Shown piece after piece: positions 8,717-18,377 of a DNA stretch of 61,257 nucleotides. A program made the translations under genes and the position numbers. Origin of the DNA: an uncultured Candidatus Nemicrothrix sp. (GTDB taxonomy: Bacteria; Actinomycetota; Acidimicrobiia; Acidimicrobiales; Acidimicrobilacustridaceae); the NCBI GenBank assembly GCA_903867185.1, contig CAIPQK010000034.1, positions 1 to 61,257 on the forward strand, in the 5' to 3' direction. The notes below the pieces were generated by a model. It ran no database searches, was not told the origin of the DNA, and saw only the letters and a list, made by a program, of their open reading frames with translations. Positions within the stretch are counted from its first letter, which is position 1, and every line of letters starts with the position of its first letter.

Positions 8717-11700
8717 TGTCAAACACTGATCTCGGCGTAGCCCCAAAGAATCAATCGAGCGCCGACGCTCCGGTTCACTCCTCGATGAGACGCTTTGACC
8801 GCTGGACCTTTCTCGTTCTCGGACTGCTTGCGTACATTCCTTTTCTCCTTACGTCCCCAGGAGAAATCTCGGCCGACACGAAGGCTTATCTCCTCCTCGA
8901 CCCGGGGAAGTTCCTTGAACGAGTCCCATTCCTTTGGGACTCGCACATAGATGCGGGAACCGTCACACACCAGAACATCGGGTATCTGTTTCCATTAGGA
9001 CCCTGGTATTGGATGTTCAAAACCATTGGTGTGCCGATATGGATCGCGGAACGATTGTGGTTTGGCACACTCCTTTTTGCCGCCGGAGCAGGAACGCTCT
9101 GGATGCTTCGCAAACTCGGATTGCGGGGCCCAGGTGCTGCCGTAGCGGCGTTCACCTACATGCTCAGCCCATACCTCCTGGCCTACATGGGGCGAACCTC
9201 GGTCATTCTCACACCGTGGTGTGCCCTTCCGTGGTTAATAGGTCTGATGATCTGCGCGCTGCGGGAACGAACGTGGCGAGCGCCGGTGCTCTTTGCACTG
9301 ATCGTCACTGTTATGGCCGGCACGAACGCGAGTTCGGTCATTTTTGTTCTTCTAGGACCGCTTCTACTCGTCCCGTTTGCAATTTGGATCACCCACGAAA
9401 CCGATGTTCAGAATGCGTCTCGCTCATTGGTGCGAATCGCGGTCACGACCGGACCAGCTCAGCTTTGGTGGCTATGCGGCCTCTTCATCCAAGGGAAATA
9501 CGGACTTCCTATTCTGCAGCTCACGGAAACCGTTGAAACCGTCGCCCAAACATCAACCTCACCTGAAGCGCTTCGCGGACTCGGTTACTGGTACTTCTAC
9601 GGAAAAGATGGTCTTGCCGGTTGGACGGAATCTGGAGCGCTCTACACGACGACACTCGTCATGCTTGCTCTTTCGTTTGTGCTTCCGTTACTCGGATTAC
9701 TCGGCGCGGTTCTCACACGATGGAAGTACCGCGCCTATTTCGTCACACTTATTCTCGTTGGCATGGTCTTTGCCATCGGCACTTACCCCTACAAGGACCC
9801 ATCACCTGTTGGCGCAATCATCAAGTTCACAACATCACTTGAGGTTGGATTCGCGCTGCGAAATTCTCCACGCATTCTCCCCCTCGTTGCCATTGGCCTC
9901 GCCGCACTCATTGCGTCGCTCGTCGATGCGCTGGTGCCCGCGGTCCTGCGGAGGTTCCACTCCCCGCTCAATCGACGACTCGCGCTGGCTCTCCCTCTTG
10001 GAATTATCTGCATCGCCATCCTCAATCTTCCCCCGCTCTGGACTGGGGGTCTTGTTCAGTCCGACCTCAAATTCCCCGAGACCATTCCTTCCTATTGGAC
10101 CGACGCAGCGACGTGGCTCGATGCACAAAGCAGCGATCTCCGAGTCCTCGAACTTCCAGGAGCCGACTTCGGGGCTTATCGGTGGGGCGAAACGCAGGAC
10201 CCACTCACACCCGGTCTCATCGATCGGCCATGGATCGGTCGTGAGATCACGGCCTATGGAACACCCGCAACCGTTGACCTTCTGCGAGCACTCGACCACA
10301 CCCTTCAAGAAGGCGTTGGCGAAACCGCCGCGGTAGCGGGAGTGGCTCGACTCTTTTCTGCATCTGATGTTCTCCTGAGACTCGACAGCCAATATGAGCG
10401 TTACCGAGGCCCCCGACCTTCCGACCTCTGGACGCAATTTGGCGGCACTACTCCTTCAAACGGATTGGGTACTCCGACAACATTTGGCGCGCCTGTCCTC
10501 AACACGCCCGATCCCCGCCAACCCATGGTCGATGAACAGCACATCGCTGATTCATCGGGAAGCAACGCCACCCCACCGCTGGCTGCGTATCCGGTCGATT
10601 CCGTCCGATCGATTGTTCGCTCCGAACTCACCAACAACCCAACCGTCCTTTTCGGCGATGGTGACGGAATCGTCGAAGCAGCAACTTGGGATCAACTCCC
10701 CCGAGAACGCGCGCTCTTCTACGCAGCAACAGCGAATGCGTCATCAACTCTCCTCAGTGGCATTCGCTCCTCGCAACCAAATCTCGTCATCACCGACACG
10801 AACCGCAAGCGAGCTCAGCGCTGGGGAACGACCCGAGAGAACAACGGAGCAACAGAAACTGCCACCTCCACTCCGCTTGTTAAAGACCCGAAAGACACTC
10901 GACTTGATCTCTTCCCGGGGGAAACGACGAGCGACCAATCCGTCGCCTGGTTTGGGGACGACGTAGCAAATGTTCGCGCAACCACTTATGGCAACATCGT
11001 TGCTTACTCTTCAGAGGTGCGGCCATCGAACGCAATCGATGGAGATCCCCGCACCGCATGGACCACGGGCGGATTTAGCGACGTCCTCGGCGATCGACTG
11101 GTTATCGATTACACCCACCCCGTTACCGCCGACCATGTCGATCTTCTGCAGTCCCAAGGCAACCGTTGGATAACCAAAGCAACGGTGCTTCTCGATGGCG
11201 TGCCGGTGACAACAGTCGATATGACCGATGCCTCGTTCACCAGTCCTGGCCAAAGAGTCGAACTTGGCGGCCAACGGAAGTTCTCGTCGCTCGGTATTCG
11301 CATCGACGATGCAAATATCACTGGACTTGCCACGTGGCTCGGGTTCTCTAATGTCGGATTCCGAGAAGTGACTGTTCCCGGAGTTTCGGCACAAGAGTGG
11401 ATCGTGGCTCCGTCTTCTGGCGTCGACGATCTCGCACCTTCGGCGTCAAACGTTGCTTATTTGTTCTCACGGCTTCGATCGAATCCCATCGAGGGATTCC
11501 GCCAAGACACTGAACTCCAACTTCGACGGATCTTCCATGTTGGCTCCGATAGCCGATTCACAACCTATGGGCGAGCTCGACTCAGTGGCGGTGTCGATGG
11601 TGCAGTCATCGACACCGCAATCGGCCGCCCTGGCCTTGCTGCAGGCTTTCCAACGGTGGGAGGCACGGACTATCTCAGTGGAGATCTTGCTTCCCGACCA

Positions 11701-13158
11701 TCATCAGCACTCGATGGTGATCTCACCACATCGTGGACAACGAAATTCGATGACCAAACGGGAGCAACCGCAACAATCACTGCTCCTTCCGCTGTCAGCT
11801 TCGATCATCTCAACCTCACGGTCGTGAACGACACAGAGCATTCGGTTCCGACAGCAATCACTCTCACTTTGGATGATGGTTCTACCAAGACCGTCGCGGT
11901 TCCCGAGATTGCTACGTCAGATCAAATTGGCAGCATTGCGACGGTCAATGTTCCTACTGGTTCCACATCCTCAAAGGTGATCCGAGTCTCCGTCGCTGGC
12001 GAACGTCCTGTCACGACGAAGGAATACTTCACTGGTGGGCAACGAGTTCTCCCAATCGCGATCGCCGAGTTTGGAATTCCAGCGACCGTGGCCCCGCTTC
12101 CGCAGTCACTGCCAGCGACATGTCGCACCGACCTCGTCTCAATCGATGGCACGCAACAGTCGTTTGCGCTTAGCGGTTCGGTAGAAGACGCCATCAATCG
12201 TCAACCGATTGATCTGCTCCCCTGTTCGGATCTCCGGGACTACGCGGCAATCCCTTCGAACTCCCTCGCGGTCGGCGACCACCGGCTTGTCTCGGCGAAG
12301 GGATTGGACAGCGGTATCGATATCGATTCGATCCAGCTCTCTTCAGTTCCATCGACCGAAATTTCCACGGCGACCACCCCACCATCCACAACGGTCACCA
12401 CTCAAGGAACAAACTCCTACAAGGTCGACGTCGCAAATGCTTCGGCTCCGTTTTGGTTGGTTCTCGGACAATCGCTTTCTGACGGTTGGAAAGCAACAGT
12501 CCGTGGAGGCACTTCGCTCGGGTCACCAACGCTTATCGATGGGTTCGCGAGCGGATGGCTTGTCGACCCATCGGTAACCGGCTCTACATTCACGGTCGAC
12601 ATCACCTGGGCACCACAGAAAATTGTGTGGGCTGGTCTCGCCATCTCGACCCCATGGTTCATCGGACTTTGCCTCTGTGCCCTTGCAGTTGTCTGGAGAC
12701 GTCGGCGTTCTGTTCGAGTGCTCGCCGATGGCACGAATCCAATTCTGGTTTCTTCGGAACTTGTGAACGACACGAGCAACTCTGTGCGAATCGGTCTGAT
12801 CCTCGGAATCACCGCCCTCTCCGCTCTCATCGGCGGCCTCGGAGTAGCAATCGCGATGGCAATCATCGCCTCGCTTTCGCTTTGGACGAAACGACGAGTG
12901 GCTATTGCGACCCTTGCCGTTCTCGGCTCGATCGGCGGGATCATTGTTCTCTACACCGGGCTCCAATTCGGACATGAGTACCGGACCGGAGTCGAGTGGC
13001 CTTCAGGATTCTTCATTGCTCATCAACTCGGGTTGATTGCCGTGCTTTCCGTAGTGTTCGAAAGCTTGTCCCGATGGTGTATTCGCAGTCGATCAACCAG
13101 CAAACAAATCGCTAGCGAAGCCAACCAAATCAACGAAGGCTCGGCGCAGAGTCGATAA
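8716..13158 (+). CDS. aftD: AftD-like alpha-(1->3)-arabinofuranosyltransferase
   Basis: This 1480-residue protein matches the AftD (DUF3367) architecture: an N-terminal GT-C membrane domain with many helices, an early acidic pair in EISADTKAY after the first helix, a long periplasmic region and a C-terminal helix bundle (residues about 1290-1450). The outer part carries two galactose-binding/F5-8-C-like modules, visible as NAIDGDPRTAWTT and SALDGDLTTSWTT. In Mycobacterium AftD adds alpha-1,3 arabinofuranose branches from decaprenyl-phosphoryl-arabinose to arabinan. The start at 8716 overlaps the upstream stop (TGATG); an earlier in-frame TTG at 8713 is less likely. The 3' end overlaps the opposite-strand GT-C gene by 136 bp. 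Family call is strong; the donor and acceptor here are inferred. Confidence 0.85.
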   Translation: MSNTDLGVAPKNQSSADAPVHSSMRRFDRWTFLVLGLLAYIPFLLTSPGEISADTKAYLLLDPGKFLERVPFLWDSHIDAGTVTHQNIGYLFPLGPWYWMFKTIGVPIWIAERLWFGTLLFAAGAGTLWMLRKLGLRGPGAAVAAFTYMLSPYLLAYMGRTSVILTPWCALPWLIGLMICALRERTWRAPVLFALIVTVMAGTNASSVIFVLLGPLLLVPFAIWITHETDVQNASRSLVRIAVTTGPAQLWWLCGLFIQGKYGLPILQLTETVETVAQTSTSPEALRGLGYWYFYGKDGLAGWTESGALYTTTLVMLALSFVLPLLGLLGAVLTRWKYRAYFVTLILVGMVFAIGTYPYKDPSPVGAIIKFTTSLEVGFALRNSPRILPLVAIGLAALIASLVDALVPAVLRRFHSPLNRRLALALPLGIICIAILNLPPLWTGGLVQSDLKFPETIPSYWTDAATWLDAQSSDLRVLELPGADFGAYRWGETQDPLTPGLIDRPWIGREITAYGTPATVDLLRALDHTLQEGVGETAAVAGVARLFSASDVLLRLDSQYERYRGPRPSDLWTQFGGTTPSNGLGTPTTFGAPVLNTPDPRQPMVDEQHIADSSGSNATPPLAAYPVDSVRSIVRSELTNNPTVLFGDGDGIVEAATWDQLPRERALFYAATANASSTLLSGIRSSQPNLVITDTNRKRAQRWGTTRENNGATETATSTPLVKDPKDTRLDLFPGETTSDQSVAWFGDDVANVRATTYGNIVAYSSEVRPSNAIDGDPRTAWTTGGFSDVLGDRLVIDYTHPVTADHVDLLQSQGNRWITKATVLLDGVPVTTVDMTDASFTSPGQRVELGGQRKFSSLGIRIDDANITGLATWLGFSNVGFREVTVPGVSAQEWIVAPSSGVDDLAPSASNVAYLFSRLRSNPIEGFRQDTELQLRRIFHVGSDSRFTTYGRARLSGGVDGAVIDTAIGRPGLAAGFPTVGGTDYLSGDLASRPSSALDGDLTTSWTTKFDDQTGATATITAPSAVSFDHLNLTVVNDTEHSVPTAITLTLDDGSTKTVAVPEIATSDQIGSIATVNVPTGSTSSKVIRVSVAGERPVTTKEYFTGGQRVLPIAIAEFGIPATVAPLPQSLPATCRTDLVSIDGTQQSFALSGSVEDAINRQPIDLLPCSDLRDYAAIPSNSLAVGDHRLVSAKGLDSGIDIDSIQLSSVPSTEISTATTPPSTTVTTQGTNSYKVDVANASAPFWLVLGQSLSDGWKATVRGGTSLGSPTLIDGFASGWLVDPSVTGSTFTVDITWAPQKIVWAGLAISTPWFIGLCLCALAVVWRRRRSVRVLADGTNPILVSSELVNDTSNSVRIGLILGITALSALIGGLGVAIAMAIIASLSLWTKRRVAIATLAVLGSIGGIIVLYTGLQFGHEYRTGVEWPSGFFIAHQLGLIAVLSVVFESLSRWCIRSRSTSKQIASEANQINEGSAQSR

Positions 13159-14471
13159 CGGTTATTGCCCAAGCTGGCGGCCGCCACAACAGCGACAAGC
13201 GCAGGCCAAAGCAGAACCGGAAAGAGTGTCAATCTTCGTCGCCACGCGAGAATCGTTCCCGCAACTGCGAACAGCAGGACAACGTAGTACTCAGCCAGTG
13301 CAACCATGGTCTGCCTGAAGTCTCGATTTTCGACATTGATATCAAAGCGCGCTGTGCCAATCGGGTCGTAAAGATTGAACATTCTGAGAGTTCGCAGAGG
13401 CGCTACAACCAAGAGGCGGGTCTTATGGGTCGAGATGTAGTCCGTCGCCCTCGCGCGTTTTATCGCGTCACGTTCAGATTCATCGAGCAGGGTCCCATCG
13501 GCCGCTATAGGTTCCGGTTCCGCACAGAAACGCTCCCAATAACCCTTTTTCGGACCGTAATAAGCAGCATCACAATTTGTCTGGGCAAGAAGCGTTCCTG
13601 TGGGAGACAAGTAAATCGGCTTGGCGAACGAGGTCATATTCCTGATTAACCACGGGGCAAGAATCGCTAGACAAATCGTGATCACGATGCCCACATCTCT
13701 CAAGAGCATCTTCCACTGCAGTCTGCGACTAAGTAACGCAGTGAAGACCAGCAGAGGACCATAGGCAAGCAATTCCGTGCGGAGCAGTCCACCGATTCCG
13801 GAAAGTACGCCGATCAAAAGCGCTAGCCGCAACGTGGGATGTCGCCACCATCGGACAGCAACAATTGTCATCAGCGGGACGAATACGGTCACGAGCGATT
13901 CACTCATCAGTGACCAGTCGTTCAGCCACAAGAATCCGTACACAGCGGCGATAAAGGCTGACGCGACACCTACCGTCTCTCCGAATAGTTCTCGGCCCGC
14001 TAATCCAATGAGTACGACACCTAACGAACCAAAGAGAAGACCAATCATCCGATGTTCATTGATGCTTTTAAACCCAATTCGTGACGAGATTGACAAAATG
14101 AATGGCCAAAGCGGCGGATGAGCAGCGGTTGCCATCTCCGTTCCAGGCGGCACGACCTTCGCTTTAGAGATGACCGATCCATCAGGCTGGACAACATCAA
14201 CTTTGGGACAGTCCTCTATGGCCGAGGCGATGAACGAATAGTTCTGATCTCCGTTTCCTTTCAGGCCCCATGAAAAACAGTGCCCAAACTGAAAGTAGAA
14301 GGGATTGATGTACCCCTTACCTTTCGCCATCAAATTCGCCGTGTCGTGATAAAAAACGGCGTCGCCCGAAAGATTCGCAGTACGTCCCTCCCAAAGAAAC
14401 GTTCCGAATCGCACGGCGAAGCCCAAGACCCCGGCCAGAGCAATGCCAATGGCAAACGCCTTGGTCGACAT
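13023..14471 (-). CDS. GT-C membrane glycosyltransferase (PMT/ArnT-like, paralogue 1)
   Basis: The roughly 482-residue multi-spanning protein has the GT-C layout: first helix, then an acidic loop motif NLSGDAVFYHDTANLM, several hydrophobic helices, and a soluble segment with LDESERDAIKRARATDYISTHK. GT-C enzymes use polyprenyl-phosphate sugars on the outer membrane face. A paralogue at 16989-18377 shares GGDAVYYHEASNLL and LDESQRDVVVRARATDYISNHK. I chose ATG 14471 because the protein then begins with the first membrane helix; an in-frame ATG at 14588 would add 39 residues with no helix and leave only 42 bp before the divergent gene. No ribosome-binding site decides it. The C-terminal 45 codons overlap the aftD end on the other strand. 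Confidence 0.8.
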   Translation of the reverse strand: MSTKAFAIGIALAGVLGFAVRFGTFLWEGRTANLSGDAVFYHDTANLMAKGKGYINPFYFQFGHCFSWGLKGNGDQNYSFIASAIEDCPKVDVVQPDGSVISKAKVVPPGTEMATAAHPPLWPFILSISSRIGFKSINEHRMIGLLFGSLGVVLIGLAGRELFGETVGVASAFIAAVYGFLWLNDWSLMSESLVTVFVPLMTIVAVRWWRHPTLRLALLIGVLSGIGGLLRTELLAYGPLLVFTALLSRRLQWKMLLRDVGIVITICLAILAPWLIRNMTSFAKPIYLSPTGTLLAQTNCDAAYYGPKKGYWERFCAEPEPIAADGTLLDESERDAIKRARATDYISTHKTRLLVVAPLRTLRMFNLYDPIGTARFDINVENRDFRQTMVALAEYYVVLLFAVAGTILAWRRRLTLFPVLLWPALVAVVAAASLGNNRYRLCAEPSLIWLASLAICLLVDRLRIHHRDKLSNTTESTAINPS

Positions 14472-14630
14472 CGACGCAGATGGTCGATTGTGGCGCTCAC
14501 TGGTCACGGCCACACAACTTAGGACCTCGGCGGCCGACGAACCTGCCATCGGATACATCGATGACAAACCCACGACTGGTACGGTCATCCGAGCACGTAG
14601 AGGTACGAAACGCCGGTTCGAGGAGGACCA

Positions 14631-16067
14631 TTGGCTCTTCGAAGTCCAGAACAGTACGTCGAATCACTTCGTGACGACCGAACCGTGTACTTCGGCGGTC
14701 AACTCGTACTCGACGTCACCCAACACCCCGTCATAGCTCGCGCTATCCAGCATGCATCTGTTGATTTTGAACTCGCCGAGGATCCCTCAGTCCGTCCGCT
14801 CGCCGTCGTCGAAAGCGACGACCCCTTCAGCCGTTACTTCCTCGAGCCGCGTTCGACAGCAGATCTCTCTGACCGCGCTCGCCTCATCGAGATGGCTACG
14901 TCGCGATGCCACACCCTCGTCCCCCTCATCAAAGAGATCGGCACTGATGCTCTTTTCGCATTGCGCCGCATCGGGCGAGCCCTTGATGCACAGCGGGGTG
15001 ACACCGAGCGTTCCGAGCGAATTGCTCAGTTCTTCGACTACTGCAAGACAAATGATCTTGCGATGTCTGTTGCCCAGACCGATGTCAAAGGCGACCGAAG
15101 CCTCGGACCATCTGCTCAACCCAACCCTGATTCCTATCTCCGAATTGTCGAGCGGAGAACCGATGGGATCGTCGTACGAGGTGCAAAGGTCCACACCAGT
15201 TGCACACCCAATACCAACGAACTGATTGTTCTCCCGACACGAGCGATGAACCCTTCCGATTCGGACTGGGCCGTCAGTTTCGCCATCCCGGTCAACACGC
15301 CAGGGCTCAAACTCGTTGCCAGCCCCTATGGCTCGAATGCTGGTGACGAGTTTGACTCCCCCATCAGTTCACAACGGCTCATGATGGAAACCACAACATT
15401 GTTCGACGACGTCTTCGTCCCGAACGACCGTGTCTTCCTCGATGGTCAGCACGAATTTGCCGGACCATTGGCCCTAGCCTTCGTCGACTATCACCGATTC
15501 ACTGCCATCTCCTACAAACTCCCACTCGTCGACGCCCTTGTCGGCAGCGCAGCACTTATGGCCGACATGAACGGCATCAGTCGGGCCGCTCATGTGCGCG
15601 ACAAACTCACATCTCTCATTTCTTACGCCGAGACACTGCGCGCACTCGTCGAGTCGAGCGCCCATCGAGGCACACCAGACGACGCAGGCGTCTTTGTCCC
15701 TGATCCGCTCATCGTCAACATTGCGAAATCCCACTTTGCTCACGGCTATCACCACGCTCTGCAGCAGGTCCAAGACCTCGCAGGAGGTCTCCTCGTTACT
15801 GCTCCAGGTGGTGCCGATTTTGCTAATCCTGAAATCGGACCGATGCTCTCATCGCTACTCGGCGGTCGCCCTGGAGTCGATGGTGAGGAACGAATCCGAG
15901 CAATGAATATGGTGAGCGATCTCACAACTCGAGAGTTCGGCGGCTACCACGCCGTACTGGCCATCCACGCCGAAGGTTCTTTAGAGGCCGAGAAGATGAT
16001 GATCGCTCGTTCCTACGATGCAAGTCGTGCGATTGCCTATGCACGTCGTCTTGCCGGTATCGACTGA
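14631..16067 (+). CDS. HpaB-family flavin-dependent protein (4-hydroxyphenylacetate 3-hydroxylase family)
   Basis: The 478-residue protein has the HpaB/AbfD family pattern: N-terminal YVESLRDDRTVYFGG, the flavin-region QTDVKGDRS, RTDGIVVRGAKVHTS, and YHRF before the C-terminal helical domain. The family holds two-component FADH2-dependent hydroxylases and the radical enzyme 4-hydroxybutyryl-CoA dehydratase. The dehydratase's iron-sulfur ligands are missing here: there is no Cys-x3-Cys near residue 95, only C93, and the last Cys after the HR motif is Tyr, so a monooxygenase or cluster-free role is more likely. The TTG start follows GAGGAGG by 5 nt. It sits alone inside a glycan locus; no flavin reductase is adjacent. 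Confidence 0.8.
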   Translation: MALRSPEQYVESLRDDRTVYFGGQLVLDVTQHPVIARAIQHASVDFELAEDPSVRPLAVVESDDPFSRYFLEPRSTADLSDRARLIEMATSRCHTLVPLIKEIGTDALFALRRIGRALDAQRGDTERSERIAQFFDYCKTNDLAMSVAQTDVKGDRSLGPSAQPNPDSYLRIVERRTDGIVVRGAKVHTSCTPNTNELIVLPTRAMNPSDSDWAVSFAIPVNTPGLKLVASPYGSNAGDEFDSPISSQRLMMETTTLFDDVFVPNDRVFLDGQHEFAGPLALAFVDYHRFTAISYKLPLVDALVGSAALMADMNGISRAAHVRDKLTSLISYAETLRALVESSAHRGTPDDAGVFVPDPLIVNIAKSHFAHGYHHALQQVQDLAGGLLVTAPGGADFANPEIGPMLSSLLGGRPGVDGEERIRAMNMVSDLTTREFGGYHAVLAIHAEGSLEAEKMMIARSYDASRAIAYARRLAGID

Positions 16068-16075
16068 TTCTGCGC

Positions 16076-16996
16076 CTAGTACGCGTCGAAATCTAAAAAT
16101 CCGAATTCGCCAAGTTCAAACTGGTCTCGATCAAAGTTTTTCGCGAATGGATGCAGAACAAGCGACAACGGCGACGGCATCATTTTCTGAGGCAGCGGAA
16201 TACCTCGTAGACGCAGTGCGGGAGACCGACCCCAGTGAATGACCATAGGGGCCTTGTGATGGCGACCTACAACAGCGGCAACGCGGCCAACCGGCAGTGG
16301 TGCCACCGAACGCCGTGCCAGAACACCAAGAATCACGCCAAAAGGGATGTTCGATACATGGGTCCTTGTTGAGACGACGACAAGGTCATCAGAACTATGA
16401 ATGCTGTAGGAGTGCCCCGGTCGCTGAAGACGCCATTTCAGGAGTTCCGGCGTCCACACTGGTGCGAAGCCCGAGGTCGATGTACGCGAGAACTCGCCAG
16501 TAACGAGGCCATCGATACTTTCGATGGTCGAATCGTCGATAACGGTCGATTGAAAGCCCGTCGCTCGTCCAATCGCTGGAACCATTGTGACGGGAAGAGG
16601 CGAAAGCGCTCTCCAGCCCAGCGTTGCAACCATTCTCGGGGCCGAATTCGCATTGGCAACACCCAGAATGCCGTCGAAACCTTGTTCTGTTCCTCGCATG
16701 TACGAGTCCTCGACGGTTCGCCGAAATGCACCCGATCCGCGTGCATCTGGGTCGACAGCTAAATCAACACCGACGCCGAGCACTCTCTCCTCACCCGAAA
16801 TCGATCGGTAACGATTCGGGATCAGAGCGTAATTACCTATGCGCTTCTCGCCCTCTTCGACTCGCCCAACAGCAGCCTGGCCCACAGGGTTCAGGTCGTA
16901 GTACCAACGAAGGGAGGAAACAGTAAGCGGATCGGAGTGTTCGAAAACATGATTCAGGAGCGCTGCGGTGCGCTCAAGTTCCAGTTCGTTAGTCAT
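16076..16996 (-). CDS. GNAT-fold acyltransferase
   Basis: The 306-residue protein carries an N-terminal GNAT domain: GNYALIPNRYR and VLGVGVDLAVDPDARGSGAFRRTVED form the acyl-CoA binding beta-strand and loop (family Q/R-x-x-G-x-G/A), followed by GILGVANANSAPRMVATLGW. A second half of about 150 residues is less typical and may be a degenerate GNAT domain or substrate-binding region. Similar proteins occur with polysaccharide genes, where they N- or O-acylate sugars; that is inference. Its ATG overlaps the end of the upstream GT-C gene by 8 bp, so it belongs to the three-gene minus-strand operon deacetylase - glycosyltransferase - GNAT. Confidence 0.75.
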   Translation of the reverse strand: MTNELELERTAALLNHVFEHSDPLTVSSLRWYYDLNPVGQAAVGRVEEGEKRIGNYALIPNRYRSISGEERVLGVGVDLAVDPDARGSGAFRRTVEDSYMRGTEQGFDGILGVANANSAPRMVATLGWRALSPLPVTMVPAIGRATGFQSTVIDDSTIESIDGLVTGEFSRTSTSGFAPVWTPELLKWRLQRPGHSYSIHSSDDLVVVSTRTHVSNIPFGVILGVLARRSVAPLPVGRVAAVVGRHHKAPMVIHWGRSPALRLRGIPLPQKMMPSPLSLVLHPFAKNFDRDQFELGEFGFLDFDAY

Positions 16997-18377
16997 TCAA
17001 CGTCGCCAGTTCATCGTGCCCGCTCGTAGGTTGCTTCGAGCCTTTGCATCGGCCTTCGACCACAGACCAGAGGACATCGAAGGTGATCGCCGCGAAGAGA
17101 ACGATCGAGACTTCAGCTGCCGTTCGGTATCGCGTGGTGCCGAAGGCTGTGGCCGCTGTGATTGTTGCAAGCACGACCCAAAGTCCGACGACCAGAACTG
17201 GTTGACGTCGGCGCCACTGGATCACGGCTCCAGCAACTGCCGCTGGCGCCAAGATGAGATATTCGAAGAAACCCAGTTTCGCTGGAATCGAGGCGCGACC
17301 CTCTCCAATATCGAGACGCACCTGTTCAAGTGGCTCATAAAAACCCCAGACTCGTCCGATCCTGGCTGGAACCACAACAGCAAGAAGGCGGGCCTTGTGG
17401 TTCGAGATGTAGTCGGTGGCTCTCGCCCGAACCACGACATCTCGTTGCGACTCATCAAGCAACTCGCCATTCGGCCCATACGGCTGAGGTTCGCCACATC
17501 GCAAACTCCAGTAGCCCACGTGCGATCCGTAGTACGTATCGTCACAGTTGGCTTGGACCATCACCGTGCCTGTGCCGTCGGAGAGCGTGACCCGTTCGCT
17601 CATCACCATGTTGTTTCGAATCACCCAGGGAGCAAGGACGGCGCAACACACCACCCCGGCAATTGCGTAGCGGAGCAATCTCTCTTTCCATGGAAGCGGT
17701 GCTTTCCATAGGACGACCGCCGCCACGACGGGAAGAAACAACAAAAGCTCGGCGCGTGAGAGTGCCGCAAGCGCTCCGGCAACAGCAAAGATTGCCGCAT
17801 TTCCGCGACTTGGATTCCTAACGAATCGCAATCCAAAAATCGTTGCGACAAATGTGAAGAAGATTGCGGCAGTCTCTGACATCACAAGCGTGTCATTGAT
17901 CCAGATGTTGGCGTACACCGCCGTGAGAAACGCGGCGATGAGACCCGTGCGTTCATTCCTCCAAGACCGTCCTAAGAGTCCCGCCAAGATGATCGATGCG
18001 CAACCGAGCAAAATGGATGCCATTTGGTGAGCGGCAAGGGACCGAAATCCAAGGAACGAAGTGGCTCCGAGATACATCACGTACACAGGAGGATGCCCCG
18101 CTGTCGGTTCCACATGTCCAACGGGTGTGACTACCTTGACAACTCGACCGTCAGCGAGAGTTACCTGTTCCTTCGCACCAAAGAGATAGCGATAGGGATC
18201 TATGAAACCTTTGCCGTCTGCGAGCAGATTGGAAGCCTCGTGGTAGTACACCGCGTCGCCTCCCAATTCGAGAGTGGTGTGCGGCGACCACAAGGCCATA
18301 TCAGCTAGACGGATTCCAAATCCGACCGCCACGATCAGAATGATTCCGATCCAAAAACGCGAAAGTCGACGGGTCAT
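16989..18377 (-). CDS. GT-C membrane glycosyltransferase (paralogue 2)
   Basis: The 462-residue protein begins with a membrane helix (residues about 8-25) and the GT-C acidic loop motif ELGGDAVYYHEASNLL, then about ten further helices. The soluble insert has the paired cysteines ANCDDTYYGSHVGYWSLRC and LLDESQRDVVVRARATDYISNHKARLL, matching the paralogue at 13023-14471. It should transfer a sugar from a polyprenyl-phosphate donor to an extracytoplasmic glycan or protein. Its ATG overlaps the stop of the polysaccharide deacetylase (ATGA) and its stop overlaps the GNAT start, so the three are co-translated. Sugar and acceptor are unknown. Confidence 0.85.
   Translation of the reverse strand: MTRRLSRFWIGIILIVAVGFGIRLADMALWSPHTTLELGGDAVYYHEASNLLADGKGFIDPYRYLFGAKEQVTLADGRVVKVVTPVGHVEPTAGHPPVYVMYLGATSFLGFRSLAAHQMASILLGCASIILAGLLGRSWRNERTGLIAAFLTAVYANIWINDTLVMSETAAIFFTFVATIFGLRFVRNPSRGNAAIFAVAGALAALSRAELLLFLPVVAAVVLWKAPLPWKERLLRYAIAGVVCCAVLAPWVIRNNMVMSERVTLSDGTGTVMVQANCDDTYYGSHVGYWSLRCGEPQPYGPNGELLDESQRDVVVRARATDYISNHKARLLAVVVPARIGRVWGFYEPLEQVRLDIGEGRASIPAKLGFFEYLILAPAAVAGAVIQWRRRQPVLVVGLWVVLATITAATAFGTTRYRTAAEVSIVLFAAITFDVLWSVVEGRCKGSKQPTSGHDELATLND

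Noticed and set aside
14472-14588. Longer N-terminus for the GT-C gene at 13023-14471
   Set aside because: The added 39 residues lack a membrane helix, and the extension leaves only 42 bp before the divergent gene; not excluded, as neither start has a ribosome-binding site.
14631-16067. 4-hydroxybutyryl-CoA dehydratase assignment
   Set aside because: The iron-sulfur cluster ligands (Cys-x3-Cys and the later Cys) are missing.
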